Shown in pieces: positions 43,043 to 50,867 of a DNA stretch of 64,000 bases. Both the position numbers and the translations under genes were made by a program. The stretch is from Fibrobacter sp. UBA4297 (GTDB lineage: Bacteria > Fibrobacterota > Fibrobacteria > Fibrobacterales > Fibrobacteraceae), in contig NZ_DGUZ01000017.1 in NCBI RefSeq assembly GCF_002394865.1, positions 248,001 to 312,000 on the forward strand, read 5' to 3'. The notes under the pieces were generated by a model, which was given only the letters and a program-made list of their open reading frames with translations, searched no databases and was not told the origin of the DNA. Each line of letters begins with the position of its first letter. Position 1 is the stretch's first letter.

Positions 43043-45670
43043 ATGGGATCCAATCGTAATTTCAAGTCTATTCTTGTAAGTTCTGCGCTTGCTGCAGGGC
43101 TTGCTGTTCCATCTTTTGCTGCGCCTCGTCAAATGGAAAACTTGACGCGCGGCCTTGTCGCGTCAAATGTGGGCAAGGGAATGCTTGTTAGCTGGCGCTT
43201 GTTGGGCACCGATGACCCGGCGACGGAATTTGTCCTCTATCGTGATGGAAAGAAGATTGCCTCCATCGGAAAAACGGACGGAACGAATTTCCTGGATAGT
43301 GACGGAAAGGTGACTTCCAGTTACGAAGTTGCCGCTGTTGTGGACGGCAAGGAACAGACGAAGTCTCCGCTTTCTGTTGTTTTGGATAAAACGGTCTCCA
43401 ATAGCGGAAAATCCTTCCCATATAAGACTTTTAAAGTGGAGCCGCCTGCAGCACAGACTATGCCGAACGGTGAAAAGTGCACTTACGTTCCGAACGATAT
43501 GAGCACGGCTGACCTCGATGGTGACGGCGAATATGAATTGGTTCTCAAATGGGATCCGTCTAACGCTCATGATAACTCGCAAACGGGTTATACGGGTACC
43601 GTGTTTATTGATGCCTACAAGCTGAATGGCAAGCGCCTTTGGCGCATTGACCTCGGCAAGAATATCCGCGCAGGTGCTCATTACACGCAATTCCAGGTCT
43701 TTGACTACGATGGTGACGGCAAAGCCGAAATGATTGTGAAGACTGCCGACGGAACGATTGATGGTACGGGCAAGGCTGTGGGCGACAAGTCCAAGGATTA
43801 TCGTGACGGTAACGGCCTTGTGCTTAAGGGGCCGGAATACTTGACCGTTTTCCGCGGTGCTGATGGCGCTGCGGTTTCGACGGTTGATTTTGTGCCGAGT
43901 CGAGACATCAACCAGCATGTGAAGGGCAAGGATGGCAAGGGCTACTGGGGCGACAATTACGGTAACCGTTGCGAACGCTACCTGGCTGCGACTGGCTACT
44001 TGGATGGCGTCCATCCGAGTGCAATTTTTGCACGTGGTTATTACACGTCTGCTTATGTGGTTGCGTATGATTTTGATGGCAAAACATTGAAGCAACGCTG
44101 GTACCACAAGTCTGAAGACCCTGGCAAGGGTCTCTATGGCGAAGGAAACCACAGCCTCCAGGCGGCAGACCTTGATGGCGACGGCTATGATGAGGTATTC
44201 TTCGGTGCTGCAGCCTTGAACCATGATGGTACTTTGCGCTACCGCACTGGTCTTGGTCATGGCGACGCTCACCATATCGGTGATCTGGATCCGGACCGCC
44301 CGGGTTTGGAAGTTTGGGATGTGCATGAACATACGACTGCAAAATATACCGATGAACTTCGTGCCCATGATGGTACGATTATCTGGGGATCGGCTCAGCC
44401 TGGTGTCGATAATGGTCGCGGCATGGCTGCCGATGTCGACTCGACCCATCGTGGTTACGAAATGTGGTCTGCAAAGGGCGGTGGAATGTTCACTGTCAAG
44501 CACGAAAAAATCGGTTCTCCGGCTGTTTCGCAGAACTTCCGCATTTACTTCGACGGTGACGCCTACGATGAACTTTTGGACGGTGCTTACGTGACCAAGT
44601 TCAATTCTAAGGATACCGTGGCTGAAGTTTACTTTGATGGCCCGACGGCGCTTGGTGTAACGGGTTGCAATGGCACCAAGAATACTCCGAGCCTCGTTGC
44701 CGACCTCTTTGGTGACTGGCGTGAAGAACTCGTTGTGCGCTCTGAAAAGGATCCGACGACGATTTATATCATTGCCACTCCAGTTACAAGCCCGCATCGC
44801 GTCTATACCTTGATGCACGACGCCACGTACCGTACTGCGGTTGCCTCCGAAAATACGGCATACAACCAGCCGCCGCATGTGGGATTCTTTATGCCGGACA
44901 TGGTGAAGAAACTCAAACAGCCGGAAGTTTACCTTGCTGGTCAGAGTGCAAATGTCCCTGCGGATTCGACTCCAGTTGTAAACAACGGTAAGTCCACAAT
45001 GGATGCTTCCACGCCGAAGGATGGTGTGGGGTGGACCGAAAAAACAAACGAAGGGTTCCTCCAAAACGGTTACTTTAACTTTGACAACGCTCTTTCTAGC
45101 TATGGCGTTTGGGAAATCTTCTCGAAGACCGAAGCTAAGACTACTTTGTCCATCCGCTTTGCCAATGGCGGAAATAGTGACCGTAGCATGGCTGTCTATA
45201 TGAATGGCGCATCTGCAGGTACGTTGAGTTTCCCGCCTACAGGCTGGACTACGTATAAAGAAGCGACTATTGACGTGAAACTGAAAGCTGGTGTCAATAC
45301 GCTTAAGCTGACGTCGATGACAAGTGACGGTGGCCCGAATGTCGATATGTTCACGTTCGGAATTGACGGCGTAGAACTTTACGATGGAACGCAGGTTGTT
45401 GACAAGCCGGTATCGATTGCGCCTCAGTCGTTCAGGCCGAATGTTTATAATCCGGTAACGGGAATTCTTAGAACGCGCGAAGCAGGCCTTGCTGAAATCT
45501 ATGCCTTTGATGTGACAGGTAAGCTCGTTGGCGGAATCTCCCGCAATGTGACTGCCGGAACGTCTAAGGTGATGTTTGACCGCGAAATGCTCCCGCGTGG
45601 TGCTTACATGATGGTTGTGAAATTGAACGGTCGCGTGATTTCGAAGTCCATGCACAACGCTGCGAAGTAA
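43043..45670 (+). CDS. PL11 rhamnogalacturonan lyase with CBM35-like module
   Basis: The product cuts the rhamnogalacturonan I backbone of pectin outside the cell. A signal peptide (cut near PSFAAP) precedes an eight-bladed PL11 propeller at about 30-640 with calcium-type DGDG repeats (LDGDGEYELVLKWDPSN, YDGDGKAEMIVKTADG, LDGDGYDEVFFGA). A CBM35-like domain follows (660-800; GWTEKTNEGF, YFNFDN, SIRFANGGNSDRSM). It ends with the shared C-terminal domain (IYAFDVTGKLVGG then PRGAYMMVVKLNG). AGGAG lies 8 bases before ATG 43043; the TTG at 43037 is too close to it. A CE12 gene follows after 11 bases. Confidence 0.95.
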   Translation: MGSNRNFKSILVSSALAAGLAVPSFAAPRQMENLTRGLVASNVGKGMLVSWRLLGTDDPATEFVLYRDGKKIASIGKTDGTNFLDSDGKVTSSYEVAAVVDGKEQTKSPLSVVLDKTVSNSGKSFPYKTFKVEPPAAQTMPNGEKCTYVPNDMSTADLDGDGEYELVLKWDPSNAHDNSQTGYTGTVFIDAYKLNGKRLWRIDLGKNIRAGAHYTQFQVFDYDGDGKAEMIVKTADGTIDGTGKAVGDKSKDYRDGNGLVLKGPEYLTVFRGADGAAVSTVDFVPSRDINQHVKGKDGKGYWGDNYGNRCERYLAATGYLDGVHPSAIFARGYYTSAYVVAYDFDGKTLKQRWYHKSEDPGKGLYGEGNHSLQAADLDGDGYDEVFFGAAALNHDGTLRYRTGLGHGDAHHIGDLDPDRPGLEVWDVHEHTTAKYTDELRAHDGTIIWGSAQPGVDNGRGMAADVDSTHRGYEMWSAKGGGMFTVKHEKIGSPAVSQNFRIYFDGDAYDELLDGAYVTKFNSKDTVAEVYFDGPTALGVTGCNGTKNTPSLVADLFGDWREELVVRSEKDPTTIYIIATPVTSPHRVYTLMHDATYRTAVASENTAYNQPPHVGFFMPDMVKKLKQPEVYLAGQSANVPADSTPVVNNGKSTMDASTPKDGVGWTEKTNEGFLQNGYFNFDNALSSYGVWEIFSKTEAKTTLSIRFANGGNSDRSMAVYMNGASAGTLSFPPTGWTTYKEATIDVKLKAGVNTLKLTSMTSDGGPNVDMFTFGIDGVELYDGTQVVDKPVSIAPQSFRPNVYNPVTGILRTREAGLAEIYAFDVTGKLVGGISRNVTAGTSKVMFDREMLPRGAYMMVVKLNGRVISKSMHNAAK

Positions 45671-45681
45671 GAGGTTTGAAT

Positions 45682-47541
45682 ATGGGAATGTTTAGCAAAT
45701 TTTGGCAGGGCGTTGTTGCGACTTCGATGATTGCGGCTCCACTTGCAATGGCTAAGGTTACAATTTATATGCTTGGCGATTCCACCATGCAGGACTGGGC
45801 TGATGGTTATTATCCCAAACAGGGCCAGGGCCAGGATTTTCATTACTGGTTCGATGTAAACAAGGCGGCAGTGGTGAACCGTGGACAGGGTGGCATGTCG
45901 CTTGGTGGCGGCGGTAAGGACAAAAAGGGTAACACCGCGGTCGGCTATTACGACATGTTCTTTAAGAAGGGCTGCTCCAATGGTGGTTGCATTGCGGACA
46001 AGTTGCAGGCTGGCGACTACGTCGTTGTCCAGTTCGGTATTAACGACGTGAACTACAGCACGGAAGACTTCTTTGCCTCCAACATGAAAAAGCTTGTGAG
46101 CGATGTCAGGGCGAAAGGCGCTTATCCGATTATCATGAGCCCGATTCGTCGCTTGTACTATGATTCTCCAACGCAGATCCATAACAGCTATCGTGGCTAC
46201 CCGGCTCTTAACCAGAAACTTTCCGAAGAACTCAATGTGCCGTTTATCGATATGAGCGAAATGGTCGCGAACTACATGATTTCTGTGGGCGAACGCTATT
46301 CGGCACAGTTTATCTTCAACTATGCTACAAAATCTGAATATAGCAACTTGGGCAGTGACCAGACGGACCAGGTGCATTTACAGATGAACGGTGCGAATGC
46401 CTTTGGACGTATCATTACAGAACAGATGCGCGCCCACAAGGATCCGATTGTGAAAAAACTTGGCGACTACATGGCGCCTATGTACCAGGTAGATGTCAAG
46501 GTGAGCCCGGAAGGCGCTGCCGAAGCGACTTCTCTTAGCGCTTACTACCCGAAGGGCATGACGGTTATGCTCAAGACCATTCCGAAGTCCGGCAAAAAGT
46601 TCTTGGGCTGGTATGACGGTAACGGCAACAAGGTCGGCGCCCCGAGCCGCTCCAATGTAAAGTCTCCGTACATCCACACGTTTGTCATGGGTTCTGCATC
46701 GACGCAGTTCACTGCAGTGTATGAAGGCGGTACCGCCCAGAAGTACACGGGCGATGGCAAGGCTTTGACCGCATTCCCGACAACGACTCCGAAGAGCCTT
46801 GACGATGTGACGTTTGAACCGTTCACGCCGATTGGTGGCAGTGAAGAAACAGAAACCAAGGTGGATAAGGATATCAAGAAATTCTTTGACGCAAGTAAGC
46901 CGGATACTGCAGGAATTGGCTGGACCCAAACGGAATGGATTGGCTATATTGGCGATGGCTATTTCAACTTGGATAACACGAACGTGTCGTTTGCAAGTTA
47001 CAAGGTGAAGTTCCCCGGTGCAGGCTACGTGACGCTTGCTGTGCGTTACGCTAATGGCGGTTCTACAGACCGTATGTTCAATGCCTACCTTGACCACGAC
47101 TACTATTTGAGCGCCCCTCCGACAGGTGGCTGGGACAAGTGGGATACCGCTTACGTTGTGATGGATGCGCCGCAGGGCGAAGCCGAACTCAAGTTCATGT
47201 CGGTGACTTCTGATGGTGCTCCGAACCTTGATGCGTTTGGCTTTAATCTAGATGGTGTCTGCCGTGTTGGTGTGGATTGCAAGGATGCTAAGGATTCAAT
47301 TCCGACATCGCTGCAAGGTATCAAGATGGCGGCTAGAGCAAAGCTCCTTGGCGATAAGCTTTTGCTTCCGGAACGTGCTGACATAAGCGTGTTCGATATG
47401 AGCGGAAGTCTTGTCGTGCGTAAGGCTGTTTTGGCGGGCGAGGTGGATATGTCTTCTCTCGTGCGTACAAACGGAGTTTACCGCGTTGTCGTTCGCCAGG
47501 GTCGTGAAAAGCTTGTTGCGACTTGGGCAAAGGTGAAATAG
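45682..47541 (+). CDS. CE12 rhamnogalacturonan acetylesterase with extra modules
   Basis: This SGNH esterase removes acetyl groups from rhamnogalacturonan. S34 is in YMLGDSTMQDW, the oxyanion Gly is in GQGGMS, GINDVN is block III, and H232 is in DQVHLQMNG. A beta-rich module with FLGWYDGNG (about 270-350) resembles InlB/Bacteroides repeats. A CBM35-like domain then begins GWTQTEWIGYIGDGYFNLDN, followed by the C-terminal domain (ISVFDMSGSLVVRKAV). The ATG at 45682 has AGAGG 7 bases upstream. It forms an operon with PL11, giving a lyase-plus-deacetylation pair. Confidence 0.92.
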   Translation: MGMFSKFWQGVVATSMIAAPLAMAKVTIYMLGDSTMQDWADGYYPKQGQGQDFHYWFDVNKAAVVNRGQGGMSLGGGGKDKKGNTAVGYYDMFFKKGCSNGGCIADKLQAGDYVVVQFGINDVNYSTEDFFASNMKKLVSDVRAKGAYPIIMSPIRRLYYDSPTQIHNSYRGYPALNQKLSEELNVPFIDMSEMVANYMISVGERYSAQFIFNYATKSEYSNLGSDQTDQVHLQMNGANAFGRIITEQMRAHKDPIVKKLGDYMAPMYQVDVKVSPEGAAEATSLSAYYPKGMTVMLKTIPKSGKKFLGWYDGNGNKVGAPSRSNVKSPYIHTFVMGSASTQFTAVYEGGTAQKYTGDGKALTAFPTTTPKSLDDVTFEPFTPIGGSEETETKVDKDIKKFFDASKPDTAGIGWTQTEWIGYIGDGYFNLDNTNVSFASYKVKFPGAGYVTLAVRYANGGSTDRMFNAYLDHDYYLSAPPTGGWDKWDTAYVVMDAPQGEAELKFMSVTSDGAPNLDAFGFNLDGVCRVGVDCKDAKDSIPTSLQGIKMAARAKLLGDKLLLPERADISVFDMSGSLVVRKAVLAGEVDMSSLVRTNGVYRVVVRQGREKLVATWAKVK

Positions 47542-47569
47542 AATTTAGAACTTAGAAGTTAGACGAAAT

Positions 47570-47666
47570 GTCATCCTGAGCGAAGAGGCGTTGCCTCGAA
47601 GTCGAAGGATCTAGTAAAGTTTTTTAATGCTACAGGATTCTTCGGAGCAACGCTCCTCAGAATGAC
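47570..47666. repeat. 97-bp palindromic element with 11-bp ends
   Basis: The left end GTCATCCTGAG and right end CTCAGAATGAC are inverted repeats with one mismatch. Inside is a GGAGC/GCTCC hairpin. The same ends recur singly at 24878, 26033, 54612 and 54795. It looks like a small non-autonomous mobile repeat. Confidence 0.6.
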
Positions 47667-47681
47667 GTGCTTCGCACTTAA

Positions 47682-47711
47682 TGACCAACAACTATTGACT
47701 AACCACTGCTT
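47682..47711 (+). repeat. ACCAACAACTATTGACTAACC repeat at the second CE12 start
   Basis: CTAACCACTGCTT touches the ATG at 47712 and leaves no Shine-Dalgarno sequence, as at ispE. Confidence 0.5.
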
Positions 47712-49460
47712 ATGAAATCTGTATTCAAATATCTTCTTGCTGCCGCTGTTTTCACAGGTGTTGCTGTAAGCGATTCCACCAGTTTTTCGATTTACGTGGT
47801 GGGCGATTCGACCGTGCAGACGTATAAGGATAACGTCTATCCGCAAACGGGCTGGGGCCAGGTGCTTGGGCATTTCTTTGACGCCTCCCGTGTGAAAGTC
47901 CTTAACTATGCAATCGGTGGCCGTAGCTCTAGAACGTTCATCGAAGAAGGCCGCTTGGACGAGGTCAAGGGAAAGCTCCAAAAGGGCGACTACCTCTTTG
48001 TGCAATTTGGCCATAATGACCGCGACTATTCAAAGGCCGCGCGTTATGTGGAGCCGTCGAAGTTCTCTGGATTCATCCAACAGTATGTCGATGCTGGCAA
48101 GGGCAAGGGCGCCAATGTCGTCCTCGTCTCTCCGATGAACTTGAACGGTAGCCGCAACGTGTTCTCGACGGGCTCTAACAACTACGATGCCCGCGGCATG
48201 ATGCAGACGGTTGCCAAGAACAACAAGATTCCGTTTGTCGATTTGAACATGAAGTCGTACAACACGTATAACAATACGTACAAAGGTATGGGCGATTATG
48301 TGACCCGCTATCTCTACAAAAAGCTGGAAAAGGGTGAATACCCGAATTTCCCTGATGGTGTGAACGATGGTACGACGCACTTCCAGGAAATGGGCTCGAT
48401 GGGCCACGCCCAGATGATTTGCGAAGAGCTTGCAGATAATCTCAAGTCCAACACGAACCTCTCTGCCGATGCAAAGGCTGCGCTTACGACGCTTGTGTCT
48501 GCGATTAAGAAGCGTTATACCATCAAGGTCAAGACGAACCTCTCGAATTACAACGGCCTCATTACGCAGACGCAGTATTTCCCGGCGGGTTCCCCGATGA
48601 CGCTTCGTGTGACGCCGAACGGCCAGACGTTTGAAAAGTGGGTCGATGATGACTGCAACGAGCTCTCGAAGGACATGATTTATTACGGCTTCAAGACGAA
48701 GGCTCGCGACATCACGTACACGGCGATGTTCAAGGGCGGTGCAGCTTGCACGCCGATTTCTCATGCTTCGGAAGATTCTTACGAAGAAGGTCCTGGTGGC
48801 GGTTCGAGCAGTTCAAGCGGTGAAGTGGAAGTCAAGGAACTTGACGAAGCTCTGTGCTCGCTCAAGGCTGGTACGGATGCTTGGCCGTCAGTGATTGACA
48901 TGGCGGAACCTGAATTTGGAGATGGCTGGACTGAAAAGAATCATGAAGGCTATACTGGCGGCGGTTTCTTCAATCTTGATAATTCTGCCTACAGCAAGGC
49001 CACGTACATGGTGACTTCGGACCAGTCTGCAGAAAAGGCCCGTGTGATGATCCGCTATTCGTTTTCGGGAAGCGCTAATCGCGATATGAAGGTTACGGTA
49101 GATAATGGCACCTACGATGTGACTTTCAAGTCCACCGGAAGCTGGGACAAGTGGGATACGGTCTATATTGACAACGTCTGGGTGGATGCCTTGGACTTCA
49201 AAGTGATTTTACAGTCGGCGACGGCAGATGGCGGCCCGAATATCGACATGATTGCGTTTGATATGAAGGATGTTTATCGTACCGGTTGCAAGGCCGCTCG
49301 CGAAAATCAGCAGGGACCTGTTTCGATTGTTCCGACAAAACTTGCGACAAAGCCGCGAGCCAAAGGCATCACGGTCAATGCGCTTGGCCAAAAAGTGCAA
49401 AATGTTCGCAATCAGTCGGAATTGCGAAACCTCCCCAAAGGCAACTACTTCCGCTATTAA
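47712..49460 (+). CDS. CE12 acetylesterase with CBM35-like module
   Basis: This is a second secreted SGNH esterase. S33 is in VVGDSTVQTY, NYAIGGRSSRTF is block II, FGHNDRD is block III and H223 is in GTTHFQEMG. A beta-rich module (ITQTQYFPAGSPMTLRV, FEKWVDDD) follows at 270-345, then a Ser-rich hinge and a CBM35-like domain (GWTEKNHEGYTGGGFFNLDN). The final part (GITVNALGQKVQNV then LPKGNYFRY) looks like a shortened version of the shared C-terminal domain. It is 171 bases downstream of the first CE12 gene, behind a repeat, so it may have its own promoter or use read-through. Confidence 0.9.
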   Translation: MKSVFKYLLAAAVFTGVAVSDSTSFSIYVVGDSTVQTYKDNVYPQTGWGQVLGHFFDASRVKVLNYAIGGRSSRTFIEEGRLDEVKGKLQKGDYLFVQFGHNDRDYSKAARYVEPSKFSGFIQQYVDAGKGKGANVVLVSPMNLNGSRNVFSTGSNNYDARGMMQTVAKNNKIPFVDLNMKSYNTYNNTYKGMGDYVTRYLYKKLEKGEYPNFPDGVNDGTTHFQEMGSMGHAQMICEELADNLKSNTNLSADAKAALTTLVSAIKKRYTIKVKTNLSNYNGLITQTQYFPAGSPMTLRVTPNGQTFEKWVDDDCNELSKDMIYYGFKTKARDITYTAMFKGGAACTPISHASEDSYEEGPGGGSSSSSGEVEVKELDEALCSLKAGTDAWPSVIDMAEPEFGDGWTEKNHEGYTGGGFFNLDNSAYSKATYMVTSDQSAEKARVMIRYSFSGSANRDMKVTVDNGTYDVTFKSTGSWDKWDTVYIDNVWVDALDFKVILQSATADGGPNIDMIAFDMKDVYRTGCKAARENQQGPVSIVPTKLATKPRAKGITVNALGQKVQNVRNQSELRNLPKGNYFRY

Positions 49461-49488
49461 AAACCAAAATTCTATTTTTTGTTGGATA

Positions 49489-49528
49489 TTACGTGAATAT
49501 CTTCAAAATAAGCTTGATATTCACGTAA
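49489..49528. promoter_or_regulatory. 13-bp inverted repeat TTACGTGAATATC / GATATTCACGTAA
   Basis: The arms (49489-49501 and 49516-49528) are perfect, with a 14-base spacer. It ends before a T-poor stretch, so it is an operator candidate rather than a terminator. Confidence 0.6.
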
Positions 49529-49673
49529 AATTTTGATGTTGTATGTAGTTAAAATCCGCTTGAATGCGGATTTTTGCTTTAAAATGAAAAATTTTGAGCT
49601 TTTAAAGCTTAAAACACTGTCTAAAAGGTGGCGAAAGATACTTTTTGCTGAATTTTTAATAAGTTTGTCTGAA

Positions 49674-49719
49674 TTTTTACGTGAGAAAATCTGATAATTC
49701 AATATTTTTCACGTAAAAA
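49674..49719. promoter_or_regulatory. inverted repeat TTTTTACGTGA / TCACGTAAAAA
   Basis: The arms (49674-49684 and 49709-49719) are perfect over 11 bp, with a 24-base spacer. They share the ACGTGA core with the first palindrome. Confidence 0.6.
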
Positions 49720-49925
49720 ATGAACTTTTTTAGATTTTTCAAAAAAAATAACACATTTTTTTTATAACATAATGTGGACATAAAATTTGCAAAACTGTGG
49801 ACAATAATGTATATTACTATTAGTAACTCTTTCTAATAAAAGGAGATGTCCGATTAAATCGGGCATGACAATCACAAGTTCAGACCTCAAAGGGGCGAAG
49901 CCCCGACCTCATAGTTTATAGCCTA

Positions 49926-50867
49926 ATGATCAATATTTTTGAATATCTGAATTACCGCGATTTTTTGAAAGACGCCTACGAAGAGCGCCATGCAAGTGAT
50001 TGGCGTTTTAGCCATCGTTTTATTGCCGAAAAAGCGGGGTTCGATTCATCGATGTTCAATAAGATCTTGCAGGGCAAGCGCAATTTGACCGACCGCATTG
50101 TTGAAGTTTTTGCGTCTATCTTTTGCAGTGACGAACGCGAAAAAGCGTACTTTGCAAACATGGTTGCTTTTAACCAGGCTAAAACGCATACTGAAAGCCG
50201 CCAATTCCTGGAAAAGCTTGTGGCGTCCAAGGAATGCAAGGTGGAAAACTTGGCGAAGGACCAGTTTGAATATTTTGACCATTGGTACCATGCTGTCGTT
50301 CGTGAGCTTGTGACGTTTTACCCGTATGTGGGTGACGATGCCGCTTTGGGCCTTATGGTGCGCCCGCCGATTTCTGCAAGCCAGGTAAAGTCTTCGATTG
50401 CGCTTTTGGAACGCTTGTCGATGATCAAGAAAAACGAGCAAACAGGATTTTATGAACAAACGCAAGGTCTTGTTTCGAGTGGCTTTGAATCGTACAATAC
50501 GGCGGTGAACGCTTACATCCAACAGAATCTGGACGTGGCGCAAACGGCGATGGACCGCTTTGATCGCGGTGAACGCAATCTTTCGACGCTTGCGTTTGGC
50601 TGTGACGAAGCGACTTATAAAGAACTTGTGGAAATGGTGCGCCGCTTCCGTCGCGAAGTGCTTGCTAAAGTAGGTGCGTGTCAAAAGCCGAATCGCGTTT
50701 TCCAGCTCGGCATGCAACTTTTCCCGCTTTCGGACCCGTATCCGCCACCGCAAAGGCGTGGGCGCAAACGCCGCATTCGCGGTGCCGAAATACAGAATGC
50801 TTCTCGTGAAATCACGGATGAATCTCGCGAACCTGCCGAAGTTCAAGGGGGCAATCATGAAAACTAG
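49926..50867 (+). CDS. TIGR02147-family transcriptional regulator
   Basis: The 313-residue product is a presumed DNA-binding regulator of a family that is expanded in Fibrobacter. The start (INIFEYLNYRDFLKDAYEER) is the family opening. A helix-turn-helix-like stretch is at about 30-60 (FIAEKAGFDSSMFNKILQGK). The middle has the WYHAVVRELV motif. The C-terminus is Arg-rich and disordered. It overlaps the PL1 gene by 11 bases, so it is made with that lipoprotein, a common arrangement in this phylum. It may act on the ACGTGA palindromes upstream and on the pectin genes, but this is inference. Confidence 0.9.
   Translation: MINIFEYLNYRDFLKDAYEERHASDWRFSHRFIAEKAGFDSSMFNKILQGKRNLTDRIVEVFASIFCSDEREKAYFANMVAFNQAKTHTESRQFLEKLVASKECKVENLAKDQFEYFDHWYHAVVRELVTFYPYVGDDAALGLMVRPPISASQVKSSIALLERLSMIKKNEQTGFYEQTQGLVSSGFESYNTAVNAYIQQNLDVAQTAMDRFDRGERNLSTLAFGCDEATYKELVEMVRRFRREVLAKVGACQKPNRVFQLGMQLFPLSDPYPPPQRRGRKRRIRGAEIQNASREITDESREPAEVQGGNHEN

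Larger units (their letters stand above)
49461..49925. other. AT-rich regulatory region upstream of the TIGR02147 gene
   Basis: No gene is seen in 465 bases. It holds two ACGTGA-type palindromes (49489-49528 and 49674-49719), a hairpin AAATCCGC/GCGGATTT near 49550-49573 with a T run, TGTGGAC words at 49773 and 49796, and a GGGGC/GCCCC hairpin at 49892-49904. The last 40 bases have no ribosome-binding site. Confidence 0.6.

Noticed and set aside
43163..45655. 830-codon open frame on the strand opposite PL11
   Set aside because: It is a by-product of codon bias in PL11. It shows no family features, is His/Arg-rich and mirrors the PL11 codons. Similar antisense frames oppose guaB, glyA, CE4 and GH8.
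49848..49859. Tiny frame ATG TCC GAT TAA after AAAGGAG
   Set aside because: Three codons with no spacing to the ribosome-binding site; it is part of a repeat.
50674..50856. Upstream extension of the PL1 lipoprotein
   Set aside because: It lies inside the regulator gene and would hide the lipoprotein signal.
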